Source: Buchnera aphidicola (Takecallis taiwana)
Lineage (GTDB): Bacteria > Pseudomonadota > Gammaproteobacteria > Enterobacterales > Enterobacteriaceae
Direction: 5' to 3'
Assembly: GCF_039355125.1 (NCBI RefSeq)
Contig: NZ_CP134979.1
Coordinates: 102,890-166,889 of the forward strand
Length of the DNA: 64,000 bases
In this document: positions 31,962 to 43,454 of the stretch, in pieces
How positions within the stretch are numbered: position 1 is the stretch's first letter
Layout: each line of letters opens with the position of its first letter
Made by a program: the position numbers and the translations under genes
The notes under the pieces: model-generated
Told to the model about the DNA's origin: nothing
The model's database searches: none
What the model saw: the letters and a program-made list of their open reading frames with translations, nothing else

Positions 31962-32789
31962 ATGCAAATTAATTTTTGGATAAAATACGGTACGATACTA
32001 TTATCTGATTTCCAAACACCTCGTTTGGATACTGAATTATTGATTAGTTATATTCTTAAAAAATCAAGAACCTGGATAAATGTATTTGATAATTTTATTT
32101 TAAATACTAAACAAGTAATTTTATTAAAAAAATTATTAAATAGGCGTTTATATGGTGAACCTGTTGCGTATATAATTCATAAAAAAGAATTTTGGTCATT
32201 ATCACTATTAGTATCAAAAGATACATTAATTCCTAGACCAGAAACAGAGATTTTAGTGCAACATAGTTTAAATAGATTACATCAACAAGATGATGTTTTA
32301 GATTTGGGTACAGGATGTGGTGCAATTGCTTTAGCTATAGCAACTGAATTTACAAATTGTAAAATTATTGGAATTGATTGTATATATGACGCAATTCAGA
32401 TTGCTAAAAATAATGCATATTATTTAAACATTAAAAATATTAAGTTTTTTTATAGCAATTGGTTTTCTTGTATACATAAAAAATTTAATTTGATAGTAAG
32501 TAATCCGCCATATTTGAGTAATGATGAAATATTGTATTTATCAAAAGAGTTATTTTTTGAACCATATGTTGCTTTGTTTGCTAAACAATATGGTCTTTCA
32601 GAAATTAAGTACATTATTAGTCATTCAAAAAAATATTTATTTCTTAATGGTTGGTTATTAATCGAACATAGTTATAAACAAAATCAAATAGTATATCAGT
32701 TATTTAAAAAAAATAATTTTAATAATATTAAAACATATCGGGATTATTTAGGTTATCCTAGAATTACAGTTGGTCAAAAAATATATTAA
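31962..32789 (+). CDS. prmC: Release factor glutamine methyltransferase
   Basis: 275 residues (E. coli 277). It methylates the GGQ glutamine of RF1 and RF2 using SAM. The SAM-binding motif DLGTGCGAIAL is at 114-124 and the catalytic NPPY at 181-184. The N-terminal five-helix substrate domain includes PRLDTELLISYIL and RRLYGEPVAYI. It lies 6 bp after prfA, a conserved functional pair. The C-terminal region ends in the usual DYLGYPRITVGQK. Confidence 0.97.
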   Translation: MQINFWIKYGTILLSDFQTPRLDTELLISYILKKSRTWINVFDNFILNTKQVILLKKLLNRRLYGEPVAYIIHKKEFWSLSLLVSKDTLIPRPETEILVQHSLNRLHQQDDVLDLGTGCGAIALAIATEFTNCKIIGIDCIYDAIQIAKNNAYYLNIKNIKFFYSNWFSCIHKKFNLIVSNPPYLSNDEILYLSKELFFEPYVALFAKQYGLSEIKYIISHSKKYLFLNGWLLIEHSYKQNQIVYQLFKKNNFNNIKTYRDYLGYPRITVGQKIY

Positions 32790-32888
32790 TTATATTACTT
32801 AGTATATAAATATAATTATATTATTTACATTAAAAATTTTAGTCTTATTAATATATACTTTTTATTAAATATTGTTAGGTAAAAATAC

Positions 32889-34094
32889 ATGCTAAATGAT
32901 TTAGTGTTGGTATTTAATTGTGGTAGTTCATCTATAAAATTTTCTATTTTAGACCCAATAAATTATAAAAAATATTTGTTTGGTATAGTAGAGCGATTAT
33001 ATTTATCGGAAGCATATGTAACCTGGTGTATAAATAATAATACACAAATAAAAATACTTGGTAATAATATTACTCATCATCAAGCATTAAAATGTATTAT
33101 TGAGATAATTTTTACTAAATATGATGATTTAGTATCAAAAATTAAATATATTGGGCATCGTGTTGTCCATGGGGGTAATGAATTAATACAATCAGTAATT
33201 ATTGATGATACAATAATACAAAAAATTCAGAAAAATAGTGTGTTTGCTCCGTTACATAATCCAATGAATATATTGGGTATACAAGCTTCTATGCAATATT
33301 TTCCAGATTTAAAAGAAAAAAATGTTGCAGTTTTAGACACTTCATTTTATCATTTTATGCCTGAGTGTGCTTATTTATATGCTATACCATATAAATTGTA
33401 TAAAAAATATCATATTCGACGGTATGGTGCACATGGTATTAGTCATTTTTATGTTTCTAAAAAAGCATCTCGTTTATTAAATATAAGTTTTAATCATTTA
33501 AATATTATTACTTGTCATTTAGGAGGAGGTGCATCAATCACTGCTATTCGTAATGGAGTTTGTATAGATACATCAATGGGTTTAACGCCATTGGAAGGTT
33601 TAGTGATGGGAACAAGAAGTGGCGATATAGATCCTTCTGTAGTATTTTTTATGCATGATGTTTTAGGAAAAAGTATAGCTGATATACAAAATATTTTAAC
33701 GAATGAGTCTGGTATTTTTGGTTTAATGCAAGGTTTAACTAGCGATTTTAGATATGTTGAACAGAAATACTATTCTAGTTTACAGGCATATAGAACGATG
33801 AATGTATTTTGTTATAGATTATCGAAATATATTAGTGCGTATACTGCTGCCTTATATGGTAAATTAGATGCTATTGTATTTACAGGAGGTATTGGTGAAA
33901 ATTCAGCTTTAATGCGTGCATTAACATTATCAAAATTAGAATTTCTAGGTTTTAAAATAGATAATAATTTAAATTATAACCTTGATAATAAAAAATCACG
34001 TTTTATTAATAAGGAAAATACGACTCCCATTATAGTAATACCAACTAATGAAGAACTTGTGATTGCTCAAGAAACAATGCAGTTATTTTTATAA
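32889..34094 (+). CDS. ackA: Acetate kinase
   Basis: 401 residues (E. coli 400). It interconverts acetyl phosphate plus ADP with acetate plus ATP. The ASKHA-fold signatures are clear: VFNCGSSSIKF near the N-terminus, HRVVHGG, DTSFYHFMPECAY, the ITCHLGGGASITAI phosphate loop, the DTSMGLTPLEGLVMGTRSGDIDP signature region, and FTGGIGENS near residue 330. It pairs with pta 66 bp downstream; together they give substrate-level ATP from the acetyl-CoA made by AceEF-Lpd. Confidence 0.98.
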   Translation: MLNDLVLVFNCGSSSIKFSILDPINYKKYLFGIVERLYLSEAYVTWCINNNTQIKILGNNITHHQALKCIIEIIFTKYDDLVSKIKYIGHRVVHGGNELIQSVIIDDTIIQKIQKNSVFAPLHNPMNILGIQASMQYFPDLKEKNVAVLDTSFYHFMPECAYLYAIPYKLYKKYHIRRYGAHGISHFYVSKKASRLLNISFNHLNIITCHLGGGASITAIRNGVCIDTSMGLTPLEGLVMGTRSGDIDPSVVFFMHDVLGKSIADIQNILTNESGIFGLMQGLTSDFRYVEQKYYSSLQAYRTMNVFCYRLSKYISAYTAALYGKLDAIVFTGGIGENSALMRALTLSKLEFLGFKIDNNLNYNLDNKKSRFINKENTTPIIVIPTNEELVIAQETMQLFL

Positions 34095-34160
34095 TTTTAC
34101 TATTTTTACATAGTAAGCATGATGAAAATAATAATATTAATAACTTTATTTGAGATGGTT

Positions 34161-36242
34161 ATGACACGTACTATTATGTTAGTACCTATTGGAAATAGTG
34201 TGGGTCTTACAACAATAAGTGTAAGCTTATTAAAGTTAATATACGAGAAAAAATTACGTGTAATTTTTTTTAAACCATTTCCTGATACTATACATAGTAT
34301 TGATGATACGGCGTATATTGTAAATAGGGATTTTTTTATTCCTAGCATTAAACCTGTTGTTCATATAAATAAAACTTGTCTTTTAAAAAACGAGCATTTA
34401 GATCGATTAATACAAGACAATTTAGATTTATATTATTCATATAAAAATAAATTTGATATTATTTTTATTGAAGGTAAGAAAAATTTACATGATCAATCTT
34501 ATATTCATGATTTAAATTTAAAATTTTTATATCATACAGGAGCGGATTTAATTTTCTATAATTCCGGTCATAATAATTTTTGTAAAAATTTTTTTTCTTA
34601 TAAAGAAAAATATTTTACTAAAAATAGAATTATTGGTATAATAAATAATTTTTACAACATAGCTATAAAAAATTATCATGATGTTTTTTTCTCATTCGAC
34701 TTACTTGGTAATTATATACATCCTAATTTGAAATCAATACCTGTAATAAATATTCCATGGAATAAAAAACTAATATCTTTTTCGATATATAAAATATTAC
34801 AATTAATAAACACAGAAAATAGAATAAAAAAATATGCAGTACATAAAATTAATGGATTTGTTTTATATAATCAAGATTTTTTCAAAATTATAAATCATCT
34901 GTTTAATTCTACATTATTAATTTCATTTTATAAATTTATTAAACATTATCAATCATTACATGTAATATTGTCATGCAATAAATTACATTCTGTGATATTT
35001 ACTGATTGCAGTAAAGATGATGTATTTATATTTAATATACTAAAAAAACAATTGAGTCATACAACATTATTCTTTTGTACGAAATTAACACTCAATCAAG
35101 TTATATTATCAATTAATAACTTTCACAGACAGATTACAATAAACAATAAAGTTTATATTAGTACAGTAATTTTGTATGTTACGCGTTATATACATAAACA
35201 ATTTATATGTTCTTTATTATGTAATAATAATCAAAAAATTATTTATAATTCACCTATTTCATTTCAAAAATATTTAATAGAAAAAGCAAAAAATAGTAAT
35301 AGTAATATTTTATTACCAGAAGGTACGGAGGAACGTATAATACATGCTGCAAGTATTGTAGCAAATTTAGGTATTGTACAGTGTACATTATTAGGAGATG
35401 CACAAATAATACAACATATCGCACATAAGAACAGTTGGGATATTACTAAAAATATTAATATTATTGATCCTAAAAAGATTTATAAAAATTATATTGAAAA
35501 ATTATTTTTTTTACGAGCCCATAAAGGGATGACATGGAAACTATCAGAACAATATGTACAAGATCATATGGTTTTGGGTGCATTATTGTTACGTGAAAAT
35601 ATAGTTGATGGTATAGTTTGTGGTATACAGTTCACAACCGCGCATGTTTTACGCACTGCTATTCAATTAATTGGGATGAAAAATCATATTAATCATGATC
35701 ATCCTATCGTATCATCTTCGTTTATTATGTTATTAAAACATAGTATATTATTTTATAGCGATTGTGCTGTAAATATTAACCCTGATGTAAAACAATTAGT
35801 TAGTATTGCTGTAGATACTGCGAATTTAGCCATTTTATTTGATATTAAGCCAAAAATAGCTATGTTATCTTATTCTACCGGAACATCTGGTTCAGGAGAT
35901 ACTGTTAATAAAGTACGTGACGCAACTAACTTATTGAAAATGCTTTATCCGGATTTAATAATTGAAGGTCCTATTCAATATGATGCGGCAATTAACACTA
36001 CGATTTCAAATATTAAGTTACCGGAATCATGTTTACTTGGACAAGCAAATATTTTGATTTTTCCTGATTTAAATTCAGGTAATATTACTTATAAAGCTGT
36101 ACAACAATCTTTAAATATATCGTCTATAGGTCCTATTTTACAAGGTTTGTTAAAACCAGTTAATGATCTTTCAAGGGGGGCTACTATAAATGATATTGTT
36201 TATACTATTCTTGTGACTGCAATACAAACGTGTAAAAAATGA
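34161..36242 (+). CDS. pta: Phosphate acetyltransferase
   Basis: 693 residues from ATG 34161 (E. coli 714). In-frame ATGs at 34119 and 34122 would add residues with no family match, whereas MTRTIMLVPIGNSVGLTT aligns with the E. coli start. It converts acetyl-CoA and phosphate to acetyl phosphate. The C-terminal catalytic domain is well kept (NILLPEGTEERIIHAA, about 378-393; SYSTGTSGSGDTVNKVRDA; IFPDLNSGNITYKAVQ). The N-terminal P-loop-like domain and the central DRTGG regulatory domain are strongly diverged, Ile/Asn/Lys-rich and hard to align. Confidence 0.95.
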   Translation: MTRTIMLVPIGNSVGLTTISVSLLKLIYEKKLRVIFFKPFPDTIHSIDDTAYIVNRDFFIPSIKPVVHINKTCLLKNEHLDRLIQDNLDLYYSYKNKFDIIFIEGKKNLHDQSYIHDLNLKFLYHTGADLIFYNSGHNNFCKNFFSYKEKYFTKNRIIGIINNFYNIAIKNYHDVFFSFDLLGNYIHPNLKSIPVINIPWNKKLISFSIYKILQLINTENRIKKYAVHKINGFVLYNQDFFKIINHLFNSTLLISFYKFIKHYQSLHVILSCNKLHSVIFTDCSKDDVFIFNILKKQLSHTTLFFCTKLTLNQVILSINNFHRQITINNKVYISTVILYVTRYIHKQFICSLLCNNNQKIIYNSPISFQKYLIEKAKNSNSNILLPEGTEERIIHAASIVANLGIVQCTLLGDAQIIQHIAHKNSWDITKNINIIDPKKIYKNYIEKLFFLRAHKGMTWKLSEQYVQDHMVLGALLLRENIVDGIVCGIQFTTAHVLRTAIQLIGMKNHINHDHPIVSSSFIMLLKHSILFYSDCAVNINPDVKQLVSIAVDTANLAILFDIKPKIAMLSYSTGTSGSGDTVNKVRDATNLLKMLYPDLIIEGPIQYDAAINTTISNIKLPESCLLGQANILIFPDLNSGNITYKAVQQSLNISSIGPILQGLLKPVNDLSRGATINDIVYTILVTAIQTCKK

Positions 36243-36281
36243 AATTGATAATATTATATATAAAAAGTGTTTTTAATATCA

Positions 36282-36569
36282 TTAAATTTGTATTTTAATA
36301 TTACTTTGAATTTGGCATACACATGCAAGAATATACCCTGGTTGTATACATGCTATACTTGTTTGAAATTGGTATATTGTACCGTATATTAATTTTATAT
36401 TACAACTACCACAATACCCGGAATTACATTGGTAAAATATATTAATACGGTGTATTAATAATATTTTTAGTAAAGATAATTTTTTTTCTTCTGGCTTAAT
36501 ATATAATTTTCTATTATCAACCTGAATAATATAGTTTTTTTTTTTATAGTTGAAATTTTTTAAATTCAT
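36282..36569 (-). CDS. yfaE: [2Fe-2S] ferredoxin YfaE, radical maintenance partner of NrdB
   Basis: 95 residues from ATG 36569 (E. coli YfaE 84). It is a plant-type ferredoxin that in E. coli reduces and restores the diferric-tyrosyl cofactor of NrdB. The cluster ligands are visible in [14 protein letters not shown] and the late ACVC, in the right order. The only ATG lies inside nrdB, giving a 26-bp overlap; the extra N-terminal residues ([12 protein letters not shown]) are not family-like. An A11 tract (36545-36535) immediately follows the NrdB stop and is read in frame, so slippage there could change the frame of any product starting upstream. It is last in nrdA-nrdB-yfaE. Confidence 0.9.
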   Translation of the reverse strand: MNLKNFNYKKKNYIIQVDNRKLYIKPEEKKLSLLKILLIHRINIFYQCNSGYCGSCNIKLIYGTIYQFQTSIACIQPGYILACVCQIQSNIKIQI

Positions 36570-37677
36570 CGTTAGAAATTTCGCAATCGATTTGATTAGT
36601 TAAATATGAACTTGCCTCAACTTCTTGAGGAGCAACTTGTACATTATCTGAATTTAACCAATTATTAATCCATGGAATTGGATTTTTAGTTTTAGTAAAT
36701 ATTGGTGATAAATTAATTGCTTCCATTCTAATATTGGTAATATATTCTATATATTGAAACATAATATATTTGTTTAATCCTAACATAGAGCCGTGATTAA
36801 ATAAATATTCTGCCCATTTTTTTTCTTGTTGTGCTGATGTTTTAAATAAATGAATAGCTTGTTTTTCACATTGTTGGATAATTTGCACCATTTCTGAATC
36901 ATTTTCATGATTTTTTAAAATATTGATAATATGTTGCGTACCTGTTAAATGTAAAGCTTCATCTCGTGCTATTAATCTAATAATTTTAGCATTTCCTTCC
37001 ATGAGTTTCTTTTCAGCAAAAGCGAAAGCGCAAGCAAAACTAACATAAAAACGTATTGCTTCTAGAACATTAACACTGATTAAACACAGATATAATGCTT
37101 TCTTGAGCGTTTTTAAATTAATTTTTATGACTTTATTTTTATTATTTTTATAATTACCATCACCAAATAAATTCCAATAATTTGTCATATTTATTAAAGT
37201 ATCATAATAATAAGATATATTTTTAGCACGTTCATAAATATTTTGGTCGGAAATAATTTTATTAAAAATATCTGATGGACAATTTGTAATATTACGAATA
37301 ATATGCGTATATGATCTTGAGTGAATAGTTTCCGAAAATGACCATGTTTCTACCCATGTTTCTAATTCAGGTAATGAAATAATAGGTAAAAAAGCTATAT
37401 TTGGACTTCTTCCTTGAATGGAATCTAATAAAGTTTGGTATTTTAAATTACTAACAAAGATATGTTTTTCATGTTCGGGGAGTGTAAAAAAATCAATTCT
37501 ATCTTTTGATAGGTCAATTTCTTCAGGTCTCCAAAAAAAAGATAATTGTTTTTCGATTAAATTTTCGAAAATATGGTATTTTTGTTGATCATAGCGAGCA
37601 ATATTAACGGTTTGTCCAAAAAACATTGGTTCTTTTAATTGATTATTATTTTTTCTAGAGAAAGTAGTATATGACAT
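36544..37677 (-). CDS. nrdB: Ribonucleoside-diphosphate reductase 1, beta subunit
   Basis: 377 residues from ATG 37677 (E. coli 376). A longer frame begins at 37758, but AGGT lies 6-7 bases before this ATG and [21 protein letters not shown] matches the family start. It carries the di-iron tyrosyl radical: ligands Asp85, Glu116 and His119 and radical Tyr123 in [14 protein letters not shown], with the later pair in [16 protein letters not shown]. The C-terminal tail that docks on NrdA is kept. It follows nrdA by 43 bp, and its end overlaps yfaE. Confidence 0.98.
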   Translation of the reverse strand: MSYTTFSRKNNNQLKEPMFFGQTVNIARYDQQKYHIFENLIEKQLSFFWRPEEIDLSKDRIDFFTLPEHEKHIFVSNLKYQTLLDSIQGRSPNIAFLPIISLPELETWVETWSFSETIHSRSYTHIIRNITNCPSDIFNKIISDQNIYERAKNISYYYDTLINMTNYWNLFGDGNYKNNKNKVIKINLKTLKKALYLCLISVNVLEAIRFYVSFACAFAFAEKKLMEGNAKIIRLIARDEALHLTGTQHIINILKNHENDSEMVQIIQQCEKQAIHLFKTSAQQEKKWAEYLFNHGSMLGLNKYIMFQYIEYITNIRMEAINLSPIFTKTKNPIPWINNWLNSDNVQVAPQEVEASSYLTNQIDCEISNDEFKKFQL

Positions 37678-37720
37678 ATTTTTACCTGATGAATGATGTG
37701 AAATTTTATAATATTTGTTA

Positions 37721-40006
37721 TTATAATATACATGCTCCATTACTACAATAATTTTCATGATTATAATTTGTACTTTTCTCTTGATCTTGATTTAAATCAT
37801 CACGAGTATTTTGGTAATATAGTGTTTTCAAGCCTAATTTATATGCCATGAGTAAGTCTTGTAATAAAATTTTAATTGGTATTTTATTATTTGGAAATTT
37901 TAACGGGTCATAATTTGTATTTGCAGAAATTGATTGATCCACAAATTTCTGCATAATTCCAATTAAATTTAAATACCCTTTATTATTTGGCATGTCCCAT
38001 AAAAGTTCATATTTTGTTTTTAATTTAGGATATTCTGGAACCACTTGTTTTAACATACCATCTTTAGATGCTTTAATAGTAATATAACCCCTTGGTGGTT
38101 CCACTCCGTTAGTAGCATTTGCAATTTGTGATGATGTTTCTGTTGGCATAATTGCTGAAACTGTAGAGTTACGTAAACCATATTTTTTAATTTTTTCTCT
38201 TAGTTTATTCCAATTTAATTGTAAAGCCTGTCCACAAATTAAATCAATATGTTTTTTATAAGTATCTATTGGTAAAATTCCTTTAGAATAATTTGTTTGG
38301 TTAAACCACGGGCATGGTCCCTTTTCTTTGGAAAGTTTATATGATGCTTGTAATAAATAATATTGTATATGTTCGAATGTTATATGAGTTAAATTATTAG
38401 CACTTCCATCTGAATATCGCACATTATTTTTAGCTAAATAATATGCAAAATTTATTACTCCAATACCAATAGAACGTCTATTTTTAGCTCCATACTGTGC
38501 AGAAATAACAGGATATAATTGATAATCAATAATTTCATCTAATGCTCTAACTAATAAATCAGATAATTTTTTTAATTCAATTAAATTTTTAATCGTTCCT
38601 AAATTAAATGCTGATAATATACATAATGCAATTTCAGCGTTTGGATCATGTAAATCATGCATTGGACTTGTAGGTAAGGTAATTTCTAAGCATAAATTTG
38701 ATTGCTTAATAGGTGCATATTTTGGATTAAAAGCACTATGTGTATTACAATGATCAACATTTTGTATATAAATACGTCCTGTAGATGTACGTTCTTTCAT
38801 AATTAGGGTAAATAAATCAACAGATTTAATTTTTTTATTTCGTATATTAATATTATTTTCATATTTTTGGTATAATTGTTCAAATTTTATTTGATCAGAA
38901 AAAAAATAATCATATAATTTCGGAACATCAGATGGGCTAAATAATGTAATATATTTTTGATTAATTAGTCTTTGATACATAATTTTATTAATTTGTACAC
39001 AATAATCAACATGTCTAACACGATTTTCTTCAATACCTCGATTATTTTTTAAAACAATTAAACTTTCAATTTCTAAATGCCAGATTGGATAAAATAAAGT
39101 TGCCGCTCCACCTCTAATACCTCCTTGAGAACATGATTTTACAGCTGTTTGAAAATACTTATAAAATGGTATACATCCTGTATGAAAATTCTCTCCCCCA
39201 CGAATTGGGCTGCCAATGGCACGTATTTGTCCGACATTAATACCAATTCCTGCTTTTTGTGAAATATATTTTACAATAGCACTGGCAGTTGCATTAATAG
39301 AGTTTAAATTATCTGCACATTCAATTAACACACATGAACTAAATTGTCGTGTTAGTGTGCGTACCCCAGACATAATAGGTGTTGGTAAAGAAATTTTAAA
39401 TTTTGAAATAGCATCATAAAAATTTTTTATATATAGCATTTTTGTTTCTTTTGGATATTTTATAAATAAACAAGCAGCAATTAAAATATATAAAAATTGA
39501 GCACTTTCATATATTTTTCCACTAATACGATCTTGTATTAGGTATTTTCCTTCTAGTTGTTTTACTGCCGAGTAGGCAAAATTCATATCACGATCATGTT
39601 TAATGAATGTATTCATTTCATAATATTCTTCTTTAGAATATTGATTTATTAATATTGGATCATATTTTTTTAATTGCACCATGTTGTGTACATGGTTGTA
39701 TAAACTGGGTGGATGATATGTTCCAAATGCTTTTTTACGTAATTGAAATATTGTTAACCTTGCGGCCATGTATTGATAGTCTGGTATGTCTTGAGAAATA
39801 AGATCTGCTGTAATTTTAATAATAATATCATGAATATGCATAGTTTGAATTGCATTATAGAATTGTATCTTTGCATGTTTTATAATTTTTTTTATTGAAA
39901 TATTTTGTAATTTTTTTGCTGCTCGTTTTAACATTTTATATATTTTATAAAAATTGATCTTTTCTGTTGTACCATTTCGTTTAGTGACAAATGAAATTTT
40001 ATCCAT
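37721..40006 (-). CDS. nrdA: Ribonucleoside-diphosphate reductase 1, alpha subunit
   Basis: 761 residues, equal to E. coli NrdA. It reduces NDPs to dNDPs aerobically. The N-terminal ATP-cone ([20 protein letters not shown]) suggests retained allosteric control. The active site includes the thiyl cysteine in NLCLEI (about residue 438), and the redox pair includes the cysteine in [10 protein letters not shown]. The C-terminal swinging-arm pair is CSNGAC, four residues from the conserved end. First gene of nrdA-nrdB-yfaE; gyrA lies 65 bp upstream on the same strand. Confidence 0.98.
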   Translation of the reverse strand: MDKISFVTKRNGTTEKINFYKIYKMLKRAAKKLQNISIKKIIKHAKIQFYNAIQTMHIHDIIIKITADLISQDIPDYQYMAARLTIFQLRKKAFGTYHPPSLYNHVHNMVQLKKYDPILINQYSKEEYYEMNTFIKHDRDMNFAYSAVKQLEGKYLIQDRISGKIYESAQFLYILIAACLFIKYPKETKMLYIKNFYDAISKFKISLPTPIMSGVRTLTRQFSSCVLIECADNLNSINATASAIVKYISQKAGIGINVGQIRAIGSPIRGGENFHTGCIPFYKYFQTAVKSCSQGGIRGGAATLFYPIWHLEIESLIVLKNNRGIEENRVRHVDYCVQINKIMYQRLINQKYITLFSPSDVPKLYDYFFSDQIKFEQLYQKYENNINIRNKKIKSVDLFTLIMKERTSTGRIYIQNVDHCNTHSAFNPKYAPIKQSNLCLEITLPTSPMHDLHDPNAEIALCILSAFNLGTIKNLIELKKLSDLLVRALDEIIDYQLYPVISAQYGAKNRRSIGIGVINFAYYLAKNNVRYSDGSANNLTHITFEHIQYYLLQASYKLSKEKGPCPWFNQTNYSKGILPIDTYKKHIDLICGQALQLNWNKLREKIKKYGLRNSTVSAIMPTETSSQIANATNGVEPPRGYITIKASKDGMLKQVVPEYPKLKTKYELLWDMPNNKGYLNLIGIMQKFVDQSISANTNYDPLKFPNNKIPIKILLQDLLMAYKLGLKTLYYQNTRDDLNQDQEKSTNYNHENYCSNGACIL

Positions 40007-40071
40007 GATATATTACCTGATTATTTTTACACGGTATAAGTAATATTTTATTACATATCAAACATATTATA

Positions 40072-42603
40072 TCAATAAGATATATTAAGTTTATTATTAG
40101 AAATTTTTTGCAAGGCTACAACTTTTTCATTTTGTGAAGTACGTATTAAAATAACACCTTGTGTATTTCTTCCTAAAATTCTAATTTCAGATACATTCGT
40201 ACGGACTAATGTCCCGGCATTAGTAATCATCATAATTTGATCATTTTCAGCAACTTGTATTGCGCTAATTACAACACCATTTTTTTTGGTAATTTTAATA
40301 GAACGTACACCTTTCGTTGCACGTGATTTAATAGGAAAATTTTCAACTTTTGTACGTTTTCCATATCCATGCTCAGTCATTGTTAGAATTGTTCCATTTT
40401 CATTTGGAACAAGTAATGATACTACTTGATCGTTTTTGTCAAGGTTTATTCCTCGAATACCGTATGCTGTTCTGCCCATTTTACGTACTTCTTTTTCTGA
40501 AAAGTGAACCACTTTACCTTTTTTACTAAACAGCATAATATTATTTACACCATTTGTTACTTCTGCACCAATTAGTTCATCTTTATCTTTCAGATGGATT
40601 GCCACCATACCAGTAGATCTTGGTTTTTTAAACATACTGAGCGCGGTTTTTTTAACAATACCATTTGCTGTTAACATAAAAACATTTTTATTACTTTTTG
40701 CTTGACTCAAATTTAGGATCGCAGTAATACGTTCTTTTTTACCTAATGGTATTAAATTAATAATCGGTCTTCCTCTAGCATGTCTACTGGCTTCGGGTAA
40801 TTGATATACTTTAATTCTATATAAAGTACCTGTATTTGAAAAACATAAAAGTGTATCATGTGTATTGGTAATCAGGAGGGTTTCGATGCAATCTTTTTCT
40901 TTTGTTTTTGCAGCAGAACGTCCTTTACCGCCTCTATGTTGCGTAACATAATCTGATAATGGTTGATATTTAACATATCCTGAATGTGATAAGGTTACTA
41001 CTACATCTTCTTTATTGATCATATCTTCTATTTCAACTTCAGTGTTGTGTTCAATAATCTCTGTTTTTCTTTTATCACCAAATTTATTTTGTATAATTTT
41101 TAATTCATCTTTAATAAGTTCTAACATATCATTATGATTATTTAAAATACATGATAATGATTTTATTTTTTTTAATAAATGATCATGTTCTTGTATAATA
41201 CGATTTTGTTCTAAAGTTGTTAATTTTTGTAATCTTAAGTCCAGAATAGATTGAACTTGTTTTTTACTAAATTGATAGTTTGTTAAGTTTGGTGTAGTAT
41301 TTATAGTAGATTGATGTGATTGCGTATGTAATATTTTCTGTAAATGAACATTGATTGGCCATTTTTTAATTAATAATGCTTCTCTTGCTAATTTTGGTTG
41401 ATTAGATTGTTTAATAATTTCAATAATTTCATTAATGTTGTTTATAGCAATTGTTAGTCCTTGTAAAATGTGTATTTTTTTTTGTGCTTTTTTTAGCTCA
41501 AAGATACTTCTTCGTGTAATAATATTTTCTCTATGTAATAAAAAACATTTTAAAATATTTTTTAAAGACATTACTTTGGGTTGCCCGTCGTATAATGCAA
41601 CCATATTAATACCAAAAGATATCTGCATTTGTGTTAACATGTATAATTGATTTAGTAATATTTCTTTAATAGTATCCTTTTTAATTTCAATAACAATTCT
41701 CATTCCATCTTTGTCTGATTCATCACGTAACGCATGAATACCTTCTATTTTTTTTTCTTTCACTAATTCTGCTATTTTTGTCATTAATATAGATTTATTG
41801 ACTTGATATGGTAATTCGTATATTATTATTGATTCGCGTTTTTTATGAATATTCTGTTCTATTTTATGGCGTGCACGAATATAAATTTTTCCTTTCCCGG
41901 TTCGATATGCATTTTCTATACCTTGATAACCACTAATAATACCATATGTTGGAAAATCTGGACCTGGTATATAACTCATTAGTTCTTTTAATGAAATATT
42001 TTCATTATTGATGTATGCAAGGCATGCATTAATTACTTCATTGAGATTATGTGGTGGAATATTTGTTGCCATGCCTACTGCAATACCTGAGGAACCATTA
42101 ATTAATAAATTTGGTATTTTTGTTGGTAAAATTTCAGGTATTTTTTCTGTTTCATCATAATTTGGAAGAAATTCTACTGTATCTTTTTCTAAATCATCTA
42201 GTAATTCATGTGCTATTTTTGACATTCTAATTTCTGTATAACGCATAGCAGCTGCAGAATCACCATCTATTGATCCAAAATTACCTTGTCCTTCAATTAA
42301 AACATATCTTAATGAAAATGTTTGTGCCATTCTTACAATGGCTTCATATACTGCTAAATCGCCATGAGGGTGATATTTTCCAATGACATCACCTACAACT
42401 CTAGCGGATTTTTTATATGGTTTATTCCAGTCGTTACCTAAAATTTTCATTGCAAATAAAATTCTGCGATGCACAGGTTTTAATCCATCTCTTACATCAG
42501 GTAATGCACGTCCTACAATTACTGACATAGCATAATCTAAGTAAGAAGATTTTAACTCTGTTTCAATATCTACTTTTTGAATATTTTTGTACAATATATG
42601 CAT
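40072..42603 (-). CDS. gyrA: DNA gyrase subunit A
   Basis: 843 residues (E. coli 875). With GyrB it introduces negative supercoils. The catalytic Tyr122 lies in [10 protein letters not shown]. The GyrA-box reads [12 protein letters not shown] near residue 560 and heads a complete C-terminal beta-pinwheel; only the acidic tail of E. coli GyrA is missing. The quinolone-resistance region reads [15 protein letters not shown], with Leu83 and Glu87 in place of Ser83 and Asp87; numbering is identical to E. coli from the N-terminus. It is divergent from the DUF2076 gene. Confidence 0.98.
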   Translation of the reverse strand: MHILYKNIQKVDIETELKSSYLDYAMSVIVGRALPDVRDGLKPVHRRILFAMKILGNDWNKPYKKSARVVGDVIGKYHPHGDLAVYEAIVRMAQTFSLRYVLIEGQGNFGSIDGDSAAAMRYTEIRMSKIAHELLDDLEKDTVEFLPNYDETEKIPEILPTKIPNLLINGSSGIAVGMATNIPPHNLNEVINACLAYINNENISLKELMSYIPGPDFPTYGIISGYQGIENAYRTGKGKIYIRARHKIEQNIHKKRESIIIYELPYQVNKSILMTKIAELVKEKKIEGIHALRDESDKDGMRIVIEIKKDTIKEILLNQLYMLTQMQISFGINMVALYDGQPKVMSLKNILKCFLLHRENIITRRSIFELKKAQKKIHILQGLTIAINNINEIIEIIKQSNQPKLAREALLIKKWPINVHLQKILHTQSHQSTINTTPNLTNYQFSKKQVQSILDLRLQKLTTLEQNRIIQEHDHLLKKIKSLSCILNNHNDMLELIKDELKIIQNKFGDKRKTEIIEHNTEVEIEDMINKEDVVVTLSHSGYVKYQPLSDYVTQHRGGKGRSAAKTKEKDCIETLLITNTHDTLLCFSNTGTLYRIKVYQLPEASRHARGRPIINLIPLGKKERITAILNLSQAKSNKNVFMLTANGIVKKTALSMFKKPRSTGMVAIHLKDKDELIGAEVTNGVNNIMLFSKKGKVVHFSEKEVRKMGRTAYGIRGINLDKNDQVVSLLVPNENGTILTMTEHGYGKRTKVENFPIKSRATKGVRSIKITKKNGVVISAIQVAENDQIMMITNAGTLVRTNVSEIRILGRNTQGVILIRTSQNEKVVALQKISNNKLNISY

Positions 42604-42739
42604 ATTTTTATTTCTCGTCAGTAATATAACTTTATTTAATATAAAATTATATATTATTAGAATAATACAACGAATATTAAAAAAATAATGATCTTATTTT
42701 TTTATAATAGTGTACATCCCTATAATAATTGGAATTTAT

Positions 42740-43408
42740 ATGAAAGAAACTGAAAAAAAATTAATAATTGATTTATTTAAAAAAATTAACCATATATCAT
42801 TACAAACACCTAATAAAGACTATGAAGCAGAAAAATTAATCTATAATTTATCAAAAAACAAAAATGACGCTGTTTATTATATGGTACAAACACTCTTAGT
42901 GCAAGATATCTTAATACAAGAATTAAATGATAAAGTAAAAATATTACAAGATCGTATTAGTCAATATACTACAAACAATATGAGTTTTTTATCTAATCAT
43001 GTTAAACAAAAAGTTTTTGATACCTCTGCAGATAGTAGTATATCACATAGCAATAATCAACATGTACACTCTAAAACAGTGAAACCACATATTGCTGAAT
43101 ATCATGAATGTAATAATACGAATCAGGTTGCTGGAAGTCATTCAAAAGGTATATCAAGTTTTTTAGGTACTGCTATTCAAACTGCTATTGGTGTAGCTGG
43201 TGGTATGGTTGCAGGTAATATGTTAACAAATTTTTTACATCATCATGATAATAATGATCATACTTCAGATGATGCACATCATATTGATGTTAGTAACGAT
43301 CATATTGATCAACCAATTAATAATTTTTTTCAAATCGATGATACACAAAATGAACACTTTGATACAGATGATTTAGATGATGTGCATGATTTTGATGAGG
43401 AATATTAA
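42740..43408 (+). CDS. DUF2076-family protein of unknown function
   Basis: 222 residues from ATG 42740 (GGA 7 bases upstream; an earlier in-frame ATG at 42710 adds 10 non-family residues). I recognise the DUF2076 layout: N-terminal MKETEKKLIIDLF and QTPNKDYEAEKLI; YYMVQTLLVQD (about 46-56) leading into a coiled coil (about 57-78); a polar low-complexity linker rich in Ser, Asn and His; a glycine-rich hydrophobic stretch SFLGTAIQTAIGVAGGMVAG (140-159); and a tail of Asp and His (167-222). Members are sometimes called periplasmic ligand-binding sensors, but no signal peptide is seen here and the function is unknown. It lies between gyrA and ahpC, as in other Buchnera to my recollection. Confidence 0.85.
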   Translation: MKETEKKLIIDLFKKINHISLQTPNKDYEAEKLIYNLSKNKNDAVYYMVQTLLVQDILIQELNDKVKILQDRISQYTTNNMSFLSNHVKQKVFDTSADSSISHSNNQHVHSKTVKPHIAEYHECNNTNQVAGSHSKGISSFLGTAIQTAIGVAGGMVAGNMLTNFLHHHDNNDHTSDDAHHIDVSNDHIDQPINNFFQIDDTQNEHFDTDDLDDVHDFDEEY

Positions 43409-43454
43409 TTAATAATAACATAATTATATTTATTTTTTTATATATTATATGTTT

